The position numbers and the translations under genes are program-made. Below, piece after piece: positions 38,247 to 48,000 of a DNA stretch of 64,000 bases; positions within the stretch are counted from its first letter, which is position 1; each line of letters begins with the position of its first letter. Origin of the DNA: an uncultured Bryobacteraceae bacterium (GTDB lineage Bacteria; Acidobacteriota; Terriglobia; Bryobacterales; Bryobacteraceae); NCBI GenBank assembly GCA_937924525.1, contig CALDSU010000009.1, positions 1-64,000 on the forward strand, read 5' to 3'. Below the pieces are notes generated by a model, which made no database searches, was not told where the DNA came from, and worked only from the letters and a program-made list of their open reading frames with translations.

Positions 38247-41039
38247 ATGCGAATCTGGAGATGGTGTCTGTTTTTTGCGGTCCCGGCATGGGCGTCTGCC
38301 GCCGCGGGCGAACTGAGTCTGCGGGTGTCGTGGGGCCACACCGCGCCCTCCCGGCGGGCGGTGTATGTGCGGATCGAGGACGCGCCGGGTTTGCAAATCC
38401 GGAGCGCCCGCGCGTTTGACCAGGAAGCCGGTGACGCCGGCGGGCCGAAAACCTGGCGCACCCAGGCGGGGGGAGGCGACGCCGACGGAGTGGACCTGCG
38501 GCTCTTCTACCCCTCCGCCGCCAGCGCTCCGCTCGAGGCCCTGCACGTTCTGTGGGCGGACCTGATCGCCGCAGCCGACGCCGACAGCCAGAAGCGCTGG
38601 GGACGCGACGCCAGTCTCCACCCCCACGCTCCCAGGCTCACCTTTCTCCTGAACGAGGAAGGCACGCTCGGCTTCTCCGTGACGCTGGAACAACTGCGGC
38701 GTGAGCAGGCGTTCTGGGCGCCGGAGCTGGATGTGTTCCTGGCCGTGGGAGACTCGCCGGTTTCCTTCGCGGAGCACCGTGCCGCGTTGCAGCGCTGGGA
38801 GGGCCAGCGCGTGCTCGACCGTATTCAACGCGAACCCGAGGCCAGCTATGAACAGTACCGGCAGCTTTGGGAAGACATGGGCCACCCGCATTACCGCCAC
38901 CCGCAGCAGCGCGGCCCCGGCCACATCGTTTGCCTCACCTGGGACAGCGCCGTGCCCAAGTTTGGCGTCGACCCGGGCGCCGGCGTGTGGAACGACTACG
39001 GCAACCCTGACCGGTTCCGGCTCTGGTTCGACTTTGGCGACCTGGAATCGGGCGCGGGACAGTATTGGAAGAACCAGTCGCTGGCGGATGGGCTGCCGGT
39101 GATCACGACCATCTTCGAGCGGGAGGGCGTGCGGTACGAAGTCGAGCAGTTCGCCTACCCGCTGGACGGACCGCCCGCAGAGCGGAGAGGCGACCTCCGC
39201 ATGACGCTGCTGAGCCGCATCCGGCTGACGAATTTGCGCGACGAAGCGCGCGCCGTGCCCGTGTCGATTCACCACCGGCGCAGGTTCCCCACCTACCCGC
39301 AGGTACGCCTGGAGGTGAAGCGCCAGGGAAAGCACACGCTGCTGACGGAGGCCGCGCACGGGCGGGTGCTGCTGGCGATCGAGCACCCGGGCGGGCTGTC
39401 GTGGGCGGGCGGCGTGCAGGATTACCAACGCGAGGAGAAGCGCTATCAGGCGTCGCTCCAAGTCCCGCTCGCGGCGCGGGACACGCGGGAATTCGTGGTC
39501 AAACTGCCGTCGCCGCTGGCCGGCGGAGACGCCGCCGACCGCCTGGCGGCTTTGGACTACGGGGCGGCGCGCGCGGCGACGCTGGCCTTCTGGGCGCAGT
39601 GGGTCGCGCGGGGCGCGCGCTTCGAGGTGCCCGAGAAAGCGGTGAACGACCTGTTCCGCGCCAGCCTCTGGCACGCGCTGCGTCTGCCCAGGCGCCACGG
39701 CGGCGCGGGCGCCGACACCGTCATCGATCTCCCTTACTCCAACTTCGCCTACGCGCAGAACGGCACGCCGTGGCCGATCAACCAGGCGGTGTACGTCGAC
39801 TACATGATTCACAACCTGCGCGGCTATCACGACGTGTCCGCGGAGGAGTTGCTGGCGCAGTTCCGCCAGAACCAGGAGGCCGACGGGCACGTGGCGGGCT
39901 ATGCCAACTGGGTGACGTATACGCCGTCCATGTTATATGCCGTAGCCCGGCACTACCTGCTGTCGGGCGACAGCGCCGCGCTGGAGCGGTTGACGCCGTA
40001 TGCGCTGAAGGCGGCGGACTGGAGCATGGCGCAGTTGGCCGGCGACGCGCCCGCCGCTCCCGCTCCCTGGACGCGCGGTCTGGCCTATGGTCCCCTGAAT
40101 GACGGCACCGGCAGCGGCTACTGGGGTTTCAACCAGGCGTATCTGTTCGCCGGCTTGCGGGATTTCGGCGCGGTGCTCCGGCGGATCGGGCATCCCCGGG
40201 CAGAGGCCGCCCTGCGGGCTTCCGCCGCCGTGCAGGAGGCCATCCTGCGCGCGTTCGGGTACGCGGCGGCGCGGTCGCCGCTGGTGCAGTTGCGCGACCG
40301 TACCTGGATTCCCTACGTGCCCGCCGACGCCGCGGCCTTCCGGCGGCTGCTGGAAGTCTGGTACGCCACCGACGTGGATACCGGCTCGGCGCACCTGGTC
40401 CGGCTGGGGGCGATCCCGCCCCGCCACCCGCTGGCGGACTGGCTGCTGCACGACCACGAAGACAACCTGTTCTACAAAGGACTTGGCATCGCCAACGAAC
40501 CGGTCTACAACCAGCACGCCACCGCCTATCTGCTGCGGGACGAACCCAAGGCCGCGATCCGGACGTTCTACAGCTACATGGCCTCGGCTTTCAGCCACAC
40601 CGTCTACGAACCCGTGGAGCACCGCTGGACGCACGGCCAGTATTTCGGGCCGCCCTCCACCGACGGCGCGTGGTTCGAACTGTACCGCAACATGCTGATC
40701 CGGGAAACGGACGACGACATCCTGTTCCTGGGACAAGCCACGCCGCGGCGGTGGCTGGAGCGCGGCAAACAGATCGTCGTCGAGGGGGCGCCCACGCGCT
40801 TTGGCGACCTGAACCTGCGGATCGCGCACGACGCCGCCGGCGTAATCGCGGCGGAAATCGACACGCCCGGGCGCTCGCGGCCGGCGGCGATCCTGCTGCG
40901 GCTGCGCCACCCGGACGAAAAGCCCCTGCGCGCGGTGACGGTGAACGGGCGGCCGTGGATGGACTTCGACGCGGGGAAGGAGTGGGTCCGCATTCCATCC
41001 CCCGGCGAACGGCGGTACGTGGTGCGCGCCAGTTATTGA
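38247..41039 (+). CDS. Secreted six-hairpin glycosidase-like protein
   Basis: 930 residues from ATG 38247, preferred over 38229 because of an upstream GGAG-type site and a signal peptide (MRIWRWCLFFAVPAWASA). The N-terminal half is beta-rich. From about residue 460 an alpha-rich region with SLWHALRLPRRHG, WPINQAVYVDYMIHNLRGY and GYANWVTYTPSMLYAVARHYL resembles an (alpha/alpha)6 toroid of glycoside hydrolases. Probably degrades a plant or microbial polysaccharide in the periplasm or outside the cell. Specific family not identified. Confidence 0.65.
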   Translation: MRIWRWCLFFAVPAWASAAAGELSLRVSWGHTAPSRRAVYVRIEDAPGLQIRSARAFDQEAGDAGGPKTWRTQAGGGDADGVDLRLFYPSAASAPLEALHVLWADLIAAADADSQKRWGRDASLHPHAPRLTFLLNEEGTLGFSVTLEQLRREQAFWAPELDVFLAVGDSPVSFAEHRAALQRWEGQRVLDRIQREPEASYEQYRQLWEDMGHPHYRHPQQRGPGHIVCLTWDSAVPKFGVDPGAGVWNDYGNPDRFRLWFDFGDLESGAGQYWKNQSLADGLPVITTIFEREGVRYEVEQFAYPLDGPPAERRGDLRMTLLSRIRLTNLRDEARAVPVSIHHRRRFPTYPQVRLEVKRQGKHTLLTEAAHGRVLLAIEHPGGLSWAGGVQDYQREEKRYQASLQVPLAARDTREFVVKLPSPLAGGDAADRLAALDYGAARAATLAFWAQWVARGARFEVPEKAVNDLFRASLWHALRLPRRHGGAGADTVIDLPYSNFAYAQNGTPWPINQAVYVDYMIHNLRGYHDVSAEELLAQFRQNQEADGHVAGYANWVTYTPSMLYAVARHYLLSGDSAALERLTPYALKAADWSMAQLAGDAPAAPAPWTRGLAYGPLNDGTGSGYWGFNQAYLFAGLRDFGAVLRRIGHPRAEAALRASAAVQEAILRAFGYAAARSPLVQLRDRTWIPYVPADAAAFRRLLEVWYATDVDTGSAHLVRLGAIPPRHPLADWLLHDHEDNLFYKGLGIANEPVYNQHATAYLLRDEPKAAIRTFYSYMASAFSHTVYEPVEHRWTHGQYFGPPSTDGAWFELYRNMLIRETDDDILFLGQATPRRWLERGKQIVVEGAPTRFGDLNLRIAHDAAGVIAAEIDTPGRSRPAAILLRLRHPDEKPLRAVTVNGRPWMDFDAGKEWVRIPSPGERRYVVRASY

Positions 41040-41062
41040 TTTCCCCCCAACCCGCGCGCCGG

Positions 41063-41367
41063 TTACGGCGAGACTCGCTTCCGCCGGGGAACCGCCTCGT
41101 CCACTACGTACCAGACGTGCATGGCCGGTTTGCCCCAGCCGTCCTTGACGAGGGGATCGTCCTCCACCACCCTTCTGGCGTCGTCGAGCGGCGTCGCTGC
41201 GTACACCAGAACCCCCAGCTTGTCGGTGGCGTCTGCCCAGAAGCCGAAAGAACGCAGTTTGCCCTCTTCAATCAGGCTCATCGCGTACGCCAAGTGCGGC
41301 GCGAGGATTGAAGAGCGGCCGCCGGCGTCAGGCCGGCCAACAGCAGCCACCACCCCGGCACCTTCAT
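41063..41367 (-). pseudogene. YciI-like (dimeric alpha/beta barrel) gene, deleted near its start
   Basis: From ATG 41367 a good signal peptide is read (MKVPGWWLLLAGLTPAAALQ), but that frame stops soon after. The YciI-like body (HLAYAMSLIEEGKLRSFGFWA, VYAATPLDDARRVVEDDPLV) is in the next frame. The first beta strand expected between them is missing. A deletion with frame change near 41305-41315 explains this. An alternative start at 41374 would give a 103-residue protein with an unlikely N-terminus. Confidence 0.6.
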
Positions 41368-41392
41368 GCGCCAACTCGTACCCTGGGCGGTC

Positions 41393-42298
41393 TCAACGGC
41401 CGGCCGCCGGTGTGCCCTCCCCCAGGTACCGGCGCGCGACCTTGACCGCCACCGTTCCCATCGCGTAATAGCCGATGGAAATCCGCGCGGTGTGAGTCAG
41501 CAGGTCGTACGCCTGCCAGCGGTCCCAGCCGTAGCCGCTCTCCATCCACAAAATCAGTTGAGCGAACGCCTGCGCCAACGCCCGCTCCATCGGCGAGCCG
41601 GACACCACGGTCAGGATTTCCTCCGGGGTGACCATGCGCGGGCCGGGAATGCTTTGTCCTTTGATCAAGTCCAGGGTGATGATGGTCTCCGCGGGCATTT
41701 CGAGGCCCGCCGCCGACAACTCGCCGTGCCCCATGGCGGCGTGGGCGTCGCCCAGGTAAAAGTACGCGCCCGGCACGAACACGGGTAAATACACGACGCT
41801 GCCGGGCGCGGTTTCAATAATGTCCATGTTGCCGCCGTGCGGTCCGGCAGGACCAGTCGTAGGCACGCCCCAATCCGGACTGGTCCCCAGGCACCCCAGC
41901 ATCGGCTGGTAGGGAAGCCGGATCGTTTCGCTCCAATGGATCCACCCGTCGCGGATTTCGCAGACACGCGTGCCGTGGGGGCACTCGGTTCCGAGCCACT
42001 CGCTGAGCATGCGCGGATCGGAGGTGCGGGTGAAACAACGGCCCAGGGTGGGCCGGATCTGGTGGATGCGCACGGCGAGCGTATCGCCGCGTTCGGCGCC
42101 CTCGACCACGATCGGGCCGGTCATCGGGTTGCTGTACGGCATCTTGCTCTTGTCGCGGCGGTCGGCAGGCGTGCGGATCTGTCCCGCGAACGCGTCCTCC
42201 ATCTCGACAACCAGCGTTTCTCCCGGCGTGACGCGGGCGCGCGGCGCTGCCTTCCGGTCGAACTCATACATCAGGGGGCCCAGCGGAATGCGTTTCAT
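41393..42298 (-). CDS. Acetamidase/formamidase family protein
   Basis: 301 residues. Motifs of the FmdA/AmdA fold: GETLVVEMEDAF; VVEGAERGDTLAVRIHQI; MLGCLGTSPDWG; GPHGGNMD; VFVPGAYFYLGDAHAAMGHGELSAAGLE with the zinc-site D-A-H-A-x-x-G-x-G-E. Hydrolyses short amides to ammonia and acid. No signal peptide, so cytoplasmic. Divergent from the AKR-like gene; no urea or amide transporter is adjacent. Confidence 0.9.
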   Translation of the reverse strand: MKRIPLGPLMYEFDRKAAPRARVTPGETLVVEMEDAFAGQIRTPADRRDKSKMPYSNPMTGPIVVEGAERGDTLAVRIHQIRPTLGRCFTRTSDPRMLSEWLGTECPHGTRVCEIRDGWIHWSETIRLPYQPMLGCLGTSPDWGVPTTGPAGPHGGNMDIIETAPGSVVYLPVFVPGAYFYLGDAHAAMGHGELSAAGLEMPAETIITLDLIKGQSIPGPRMVTPEEILTVVSGSPMERALAQAFAQLILWMESGYGWDRWQAYDLLTHTARISIGYYAMGTVAVKVARRYLGEGTPAAGR

Positions 42299-42375
42299 GG
42301 CGTGACGCCCGATTGTACTACCCCTGGACTCGGGCGGCGGCGTCGCTTACCATGCCAGTGGCGGGAGGAGCCCGA

Positions 42376-43488
42376 ATGTCTCCCTGCATCGATCGCCGCG
42401 ATTTTCTGAGCGCCGGCGCCGTGGCTGTCGCCGCCACCGCGGGCGCGCCGCCGGTACTGGCTGCCGCAAAGCCGGACACGGCGAAGATCCTGAACTACCG
42501 GCCCGAGATGGAGTATCGCCGGCTGGGCAAGACCGGCCTGATGGTGTCGGCGGTGTGCCTCGGCGGGCATTGGAAACGGCTCGCCACGGTGATGCCGCCC
42601 GGCTTTCAGGGAGCCGGCTATTCCAAAGAGGACTGGAATAACGTCAAGGATCCGGTGTTTCTGAAGAACCGGGCAGACGTGGTCACGCGCTGCATCGAGC
42701 GCGGCATCAACTACGTAGACGCCTGCTCGCCGACGGAGATCCTCGCTTACAGCAAAGTGCTGGCCGGGCGCCGGCAGAGCATGTACTTCGGGTTCTCCTG
42801 GCACATCCGCGAACCGCGCTACCCCGAGTGGCGGACTGCCGCGAAACTGATCGAAGGCCTGGAACTCAGCATGAAGGAGGCCCGGCTCGACTACATCGAC
42901 CTGTGGCGGATTTCCCTGCCGATGGAGGCGATCGCGGATCTCGACGTGGTCAACCGCATTGAGGAAGCGACCATCACCGCGCTGGAGCGGGCCCGGAAGC
43001 AGGGAAAGGCGCGCTGCACGGGCGTTTCCAGCCACAACCGGACCTGGCTGAAATACCTGGTGGAGCAATACCCGGAACAGATCCAGGTGATTCTGTTTCC
43101 CTACACGGCCGCCTCGAGAAAGGTGCCGGACGACAGCCTGTTCGACGCCGTGCGCGCGAAAGACACGGGCGTATTCGGCATCAAGCCGTTCGCGGACAAC
43201 TCGCTGTTCCAGGGTGACAGTTCTCCCGGCAGCCCGGTGGCGGAGGAGGACAACCGCCGCGCCCGGCTGGCCCTGCGCTACATCCTCGAAAATCCGGCCA
43301 TCACCGCGCCGATTCCCGGCCTGCTGTCGCCGGCGCAGGTGGACAACGCGGCGCTGGCGATCGAGGAACGCCGGCGGGAAGGCAAGCTCAATCGCCGGCA
43401 GCGGGCCGAACTCGAGCAGGCGACGCGAGGCATGTGGGCGCGCCTGCGTCCGGGGTACGCGTGGCTGCGGGAGTGGCGGGAGGTTTGA
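42376..43488 (+). CDS. Tat-exported aldo/keto-reductase-like protein with altered catalytic tetrad
   Basis: 370 residues from ATG 42376, which has a GGAGG site. The Tat signal is DRRDFLSAGAVAVAATAGA. The AKR barrel is recognisable from EYRRLGKTGLMVSAVCLGGHW and ARLDYIDLWRISLP. Of the Asp-Tyr-Lys-His tetrad, only the Asp (Asp115) aligns. The Tyr position reads Thr (VDACSPT), the Lys region is YFGFSW, and the His region is LWRIS. It may use a different chemistry or be non-catalytic, although similar secreted AKR-like proteins seem frequent in this lineage. Confidence 0.8.
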   Translation: MSPCIDRRDFLSAGAVAVAATAGAPPVLAAAKPDTAKILNYRPEMEYRRLGKTGLMVSAVCLGGHWKRLATVMPPGFQGAGYSKEDWNNVKDPVFLKNRADVVTRCIERGINYVDACSPTEILAYSKVLAGRRQSMYFGFSWHIREPRYPEWRTAAKLIEGLELSMKEARLDYIDLWRISLPMEAIADLDVVNRIEEATITALERARKQGKARCTGVSSHNRTWLKYLVEQYPEQIQVILFPYTAASRKVPDDSLFDAVRAKDTGVFGIKPFADNSLFQGDSSPGSPVAEEDNRRARLALRYILENPAITAPIPGLLSPAQVDNAALAIEERRREGKLNRRQRAELEQATRGMWARLRPGYAWLREWREV

Positions 43489-43562
43489 ACGCGCCGTTTC
43501 CCGCTGCCGCGTAACCCGCCAGGGCGGCCGTGAACCACTTTGCGGCGCCCGCCGGGCGGGCA

Positions 43563-43591
43563 TCGACACCCGGCGTCAAACGCCCTATAAT
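43563..43591 (+). promoter_or_regulatory. Near-consensus sigma-70 promoter
   Basis: TCGACA at 43563-43568 (5 of 6 to TTGACA), a 17-base spacer, and a perfect TATAAT at 43586-43591. The start of the lipoprotein gene follows 33 bases later. This is the best sigma-70 match I found in the window. Confidence 0.75.
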
Positions 43592-43623
43592 TAGGCCGGT
43601 TTTCCTAGAAAGAGGTGGCCGAT

Positions 43624-44208
43624 TTGAGACTCATACCTGTGGTGCTGGCGGCAGCCGCCATGCTTGGAGGTTGTGGAGGGAAGGAACGCGCGGAAGGACT
43701 GCAAATCGCCAAGGCCCTGAAGCAGCACCAGGCGGACTTTGCAAGCGCAAACCAACTCGAGAACGAACTGATCCAGAGCGCCCGTTCCTGGAGCGCCGCC
43801 GTTATTGCGAACGGCGCCGGACGTGGGCCGCAACTCGAGCAGAACGCCGCGGTGGCCGAGGGGCTGGCCAAGTCCGCGGTGGAGGTGAGCAACCGGCTGA
43901 GTGGTTTGCGCGCAGCGATTTCCGACCTGGCCGTCGAGCGGGAGTATGGCATGGGCGTCCGCGGCGAGATCATCACCGCGCTGACCCAGCGCCAGCGCCA
44001 ACTCCAAGAGTTGCGGGCGTTGTTGCAGCAGATCGCTCCCCAGTTTCTGGAATACAAGACCCAGAAGAACTTTGCCGGCGACTCCTACCCGGGCGAGATC
44101 CAGAAGCTAGAGGCGCTTTTGAGAGCTTACGGGGCTCCCCAGGACCTCGTGGGCGACACGCTGAAGTCGCTCACGGAGAAGTACTCCTTTACCGCGGACG
44201 AACTCTGA
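43624..44208 (+). CDS. Small coiled-coil lipoprotein, hypothetical
   Basis: 194 residues from TTG 43624. This start is preferred because AAAGAGGTGG, an almost complete anti-SD match, lies five bases upstream; the alternative GTG 43615 sits inside that SD. The signal peptide ends in a lipobox LGGC. The mature protein is helical and Gln/Glu/Ala-rich (RQRQLQELRALLQQIA), suggesting a coiled coil. It has its own strong promoter. No family recognised. Confidence 0.7.
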   Translation: MRLIPVVLAAAAMLGGCGGKERAEGLQIAKALKQHQADFASANQLENELIQSARSWSAAVIANGAGRGPQLEQNAAVAEGLAKSAVEVSNRLSGLRAAISDLAVEREYGMGVRGEIITALTQRQRQLQELRALLQQIAPQFLEYKTQKNFAGDSYPGEIQKLEALLRAYGAPQDLVGDTLKSLTEKYSFTADEL

Positions 44209-44345
44209 GGGACGGCGGCCGGAACTTGCGAGATTTTCTTCGGGCGCGCGTTTGCGCCGGCGGGACCGCGGAGAACGGGGGGGAGTTTCCTCGCCAGCCC
44301 TGCCGGCGGTTCAGGATACGGTGATCGCTACGCCCAGGAGGCTGT

Positions 44346-44958
44346 ATGCGTCCGCTTCTCACTCTTGCTCTTGTCCTTCCGCTCGCCTCTGGCCAGGAAG
44401 CCTATCTGGTGGAGCGCAACCGGGCAATTCCGATGCGGGACGGGGTGTCGCTGGCCGCCGACATTTACTTCCCGGCGGCTAACGGCGTCAGGAAGGCCGG
44501 ACGGTTTCCCGTGATCCTGACCCGCACTCCCTACGACAAGAGCCGGGTGGACGGCGCGTTCTACGCCTCGCGCGGCTACGTGTTCGTCGCGCAGGATACG
44601 CGGGGACGCTACGCGAGCGAGGGCGAGTGGAGTTTCCTGACGGCGGACGCCGCGGACGGCCACGACACCGCCGCGTGGATCGTCAGGCAGCCGTGGCGTT
44701 CCGGACGGATCGGCGGGATCGGCGCCTCGTACGTGGGCGGGACCCAGCATGCCTTGGCGATTGGTGGCGCGCCCGGGCTGGCGGCGTTGATCCCGGTGGA
44801 CGCCGTGGCCAACGCGGGATACTTCGGCATGCGCAACAGCGGCGCGTTTGAATTGCGCTTCTTTCAACTGGATTTTCACGATCGGCGCGCCCAACCGGAT
44901 CTTTCATGCGCCGGGCCGCGCTTCGCACGTGCGGCTGCCGGTGATTCCCGCGCGCTGA
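44346..44958 (+). pseudogene. CocE/NonD hydrolase gene with a large internal deletion
   Basis: The N-terminal 175 or so codons encode a signal peptide and the start of an S15-type alpha/beta hydrolase: IPMRDGVSLAADIYFP; RTPYDKSRVDG; YVFVAQDTRGRYASEGEW; and the nucleophile elbow GGIGASYVGG (Ser128). At about 44877 the sequence jumps to another frame and encodes only the end of the family: RIFHAPGRASHVRLPVIPAR, followed by TGA at 44956-44958. Full-length relatives are about 550-600 residues, so roughly 350 codons, including the acid and His of the triad, are lost. Confidence 0.8.
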
Positions 44959-45027
44959 GGCCCGCGGCCTGCGCTGGGGGCTTACCAGGTCGCCCGGGCC
45001 TCTCCAGGCTGCTAGCCTAGTGGGCAA

Positions 45028-48000
45028 ATGACTGGTTCTCGCCTATCCTCGCTTCTCGGGGTGCTGGCTGTCTGCGCCGCCCCCTCCCTGCTTGCGCAAT
45101 CCAAGCTCCTCCGGTTCCCTGACCTGCATGGCGATCGCGTGGTGTTCACTTACGCGGGCGATTTGTGGACCGCTTCCGCGCAGGGCGGTCAGGCCACGCG
45201 CCTGACCTCGCATCCCGGCTTGGAGCTGTTCGCCAAATTCTCTCCCGATGGGAAGACCATCGCGTTTACCGGACAGTACGACGGCGACGAGCAGGTGTAT
45301 GTGATCCCCGCCACGGGGGGTGTACCGAAGCAGTTGACTTTCTACCCAGCCAAGGGGCCCTTGCCGCCGCGCTGGGGCTACGACAACCAGGTATACGGTT
45401 GGACGCCGGATGGCGGCGCGGTGCTGTTCCGCTCGCACCGCGAGTACTGGTCGCCGGCGGACGCCCGGCTCTACACGGTTCCGGCGGCCGGAGGCTTGCC
45501 GGTCGCGCTGCCGATGCCGGTCTCCGGCGCGGGCGACTTTTCGCCCGACGGGAAGAAGATGCTCTATTCGCCGCTCGGACGCGACTTCCGCACCTGGAAG
45601 CGCTACCAGGGGGGCTGGGCCCAGGACCTGTACATCTTCGACCTCGCCAGCCACGATCTCGAACCGGTGGCGCACCACCCGCGCACCGAGCGCGACCCTA
45701 TGTGGATTGGCAGTAAGGTCTACTTCGCCTCCGACCGCACCGGCACACTGAATTTGTATGAGTACGATCCCGGCGCCAAGAGACTTCGCGCGCTGACCCA
45801 GTACCGCGACTGGGACGTCCGCTGGCCGAGCAAGAGCGACGGGTCGCAGATTGTCTTCGAGCGGAATGGCGAGTTGCACGTGATCGACGCCAAGCCCGGC
45901 AGCCAGGCGCGGCGGATTCCCATCAGCGTGCCGGATGACGGCGTGGCGGCGCGGCCGGCGCTGGTGAGCGCGGCGTCGCGGATCACGGGCATGGACGTAA
46001 GCCCCAAAGGCGAGCGCGTGGTTTTCTCGGCGCGCGGGGAAATCGTCACTGCGCCCATCGAGAAGGGCGCGCCGCGCCAGTTGACCTTCTCGCCCGGGGC
46101 GCACGACCGCGAACCGGCCTGGTCGCCCGATGGCCGCCAGATCGCCTTTTTCAGCGACGAAACGGGCGAGGAAGAACTCTACGTCGTCCCCCAGGACGGC
46201 AGCGGCGTCCCGCAGGCGCTGACCAGCGGGGGCCAAGCCCGCCGCCACCACCCGGTCTGGTCGCCGGATTCCAAGCACATCGCCTTCGGCGATAAGGACG
46301 GCAAGCTGTTCGTGGTCACCTTGGCGGACAAGAAGCTGGTGGAGGTGGCGGATGAACCGCGCGGCGCGCTGCGCGAGTACCAGTGGTCGCCCGATTCCCG
46401 CTGGCTGGCGTACACGCTGAGCGAACCGGATGAATCCGCCTCGATCCACATCTGGAGCGCAGCGGAGAACCGTTCCCGCCGCGTCACCGCTCCGCTGTTC
46501 GACGAGTTCAGCCCCGCCTGGGATCCCGACGGCAATTACCTTTACTTTCTGAGCACACGCGAATACGCCCCGCTCATCAGCCGGATCGAATGGAACTACG
46601 CCGGGGTCCGGAATGTGGGAATCTACGCGCTGGCGCTCCGCAAGGATGTCCAGCATCCTTTCCCGCCCGAAAGCGATGAAGTCACCGTGGATGGCGCCCG
46701 GCAGCAGGAGAAGAAGGACGAGCAGACGCCGAAGCCGGTGGGGATCGATTTCGACGGCATCGAGCAGCGGGTCAGCCGCGCGCCGGCGCCGGCGCACAAT
46801 TACGTGTGGGTCCGAGCGGTGAAGGGTCACCTCCTCTATCTGCGCGGCGCGCAACTCCATTACGGGCGCGACCCTGAGACGCCGGCGCAGTTGATGATCA
46901 TGACCCTCAAGGACCGCAAGGAAACCCTGCTGCACCAGGACGTCGCCGGCGCGGCGGTGTCGGCGGACGGCAAGAAGGTCCTGGTCCGGCAGGGCGCCTC
47001 GTTCTATCTGTACGATGCGACCCCGCAGGGGAAGGACAGCCGCAAGACCATCTCCACGGCAGGCATCCAGGTGGAACGCGTGCCCCGGCAGGAATGGGTG
47101 CAGATCTTCCATGAGGTGTGGCGGAGGTTCCGCGATTACTTTTACGTCAGCAACATGCACGGCTACGACTGGGAGGCGCTGCGCCGCCAGTACCAGCCTT
47201 GGCTCGAATATGTGGGCCACCGTTCCGATCTGACCTATGTGATTTCGGAGATGATTTCGGAGTTGAACGTTGGCCACGCCTACATCGCGGGCGGCGACCT
47301 CTATCAGCCGGAAAGGCCCAAGGTGGCCTTGGCGGGCGCGCGGTTCGAACTGGACCCCGCCTCCGGACGCTACCGGATCGCCGAGATCTATCGCGGCCAC
47401 AACGAAGAACCGCTGTACCGGTCGCCGCTTACCGAGGTCGGCGTGGACGCCCGCGTGGGGGATTACGTGCTGGCGGTAGACGGACAGGAACTGGCGGCGC
47501 CGCTCAACCCCTACCAACTCTTGCGGGGCAAGGCGGACCGCCCGGTGCGGTTGACGCTCAACCGCGCCCCCGGCCGCGCGGGCGCGCGGGACGTCGTGTT
47601 TCAGCCCATCGCCGACGAAACCAAGCTCTTCTACCTGCGCTGGGTGGAAGGCAACCGGACCAAGGTGGAACAGGCTACCGGCGGCAAAGCCGGATACCTC
47701 CATATTCCCGACATGGCGGCGGACGGCATCCGGGAGTTCATCAAGTGGTTTTATCCGCAGCTCCGGAAAGAAGGCCTCATTATAGATGTACGCGGCAACG
47801 GCGGCGGCAACGTGTCGTCCATGGTGATCGAACGGTTGCGGCGCCAGTTGCTGATGACTCGCTTTTCCCGCAATCACGACTTTGCCGGCACCTATCCGCA
47901 GTCGGTGCTGCACGGGCACCTGGTCTGCCTGTTGAACCAGACGTCGGCCTCGGACGGCGATATCTTCCCGGCGATGTTCCGGCAGGCGAAACTGGGCCCG

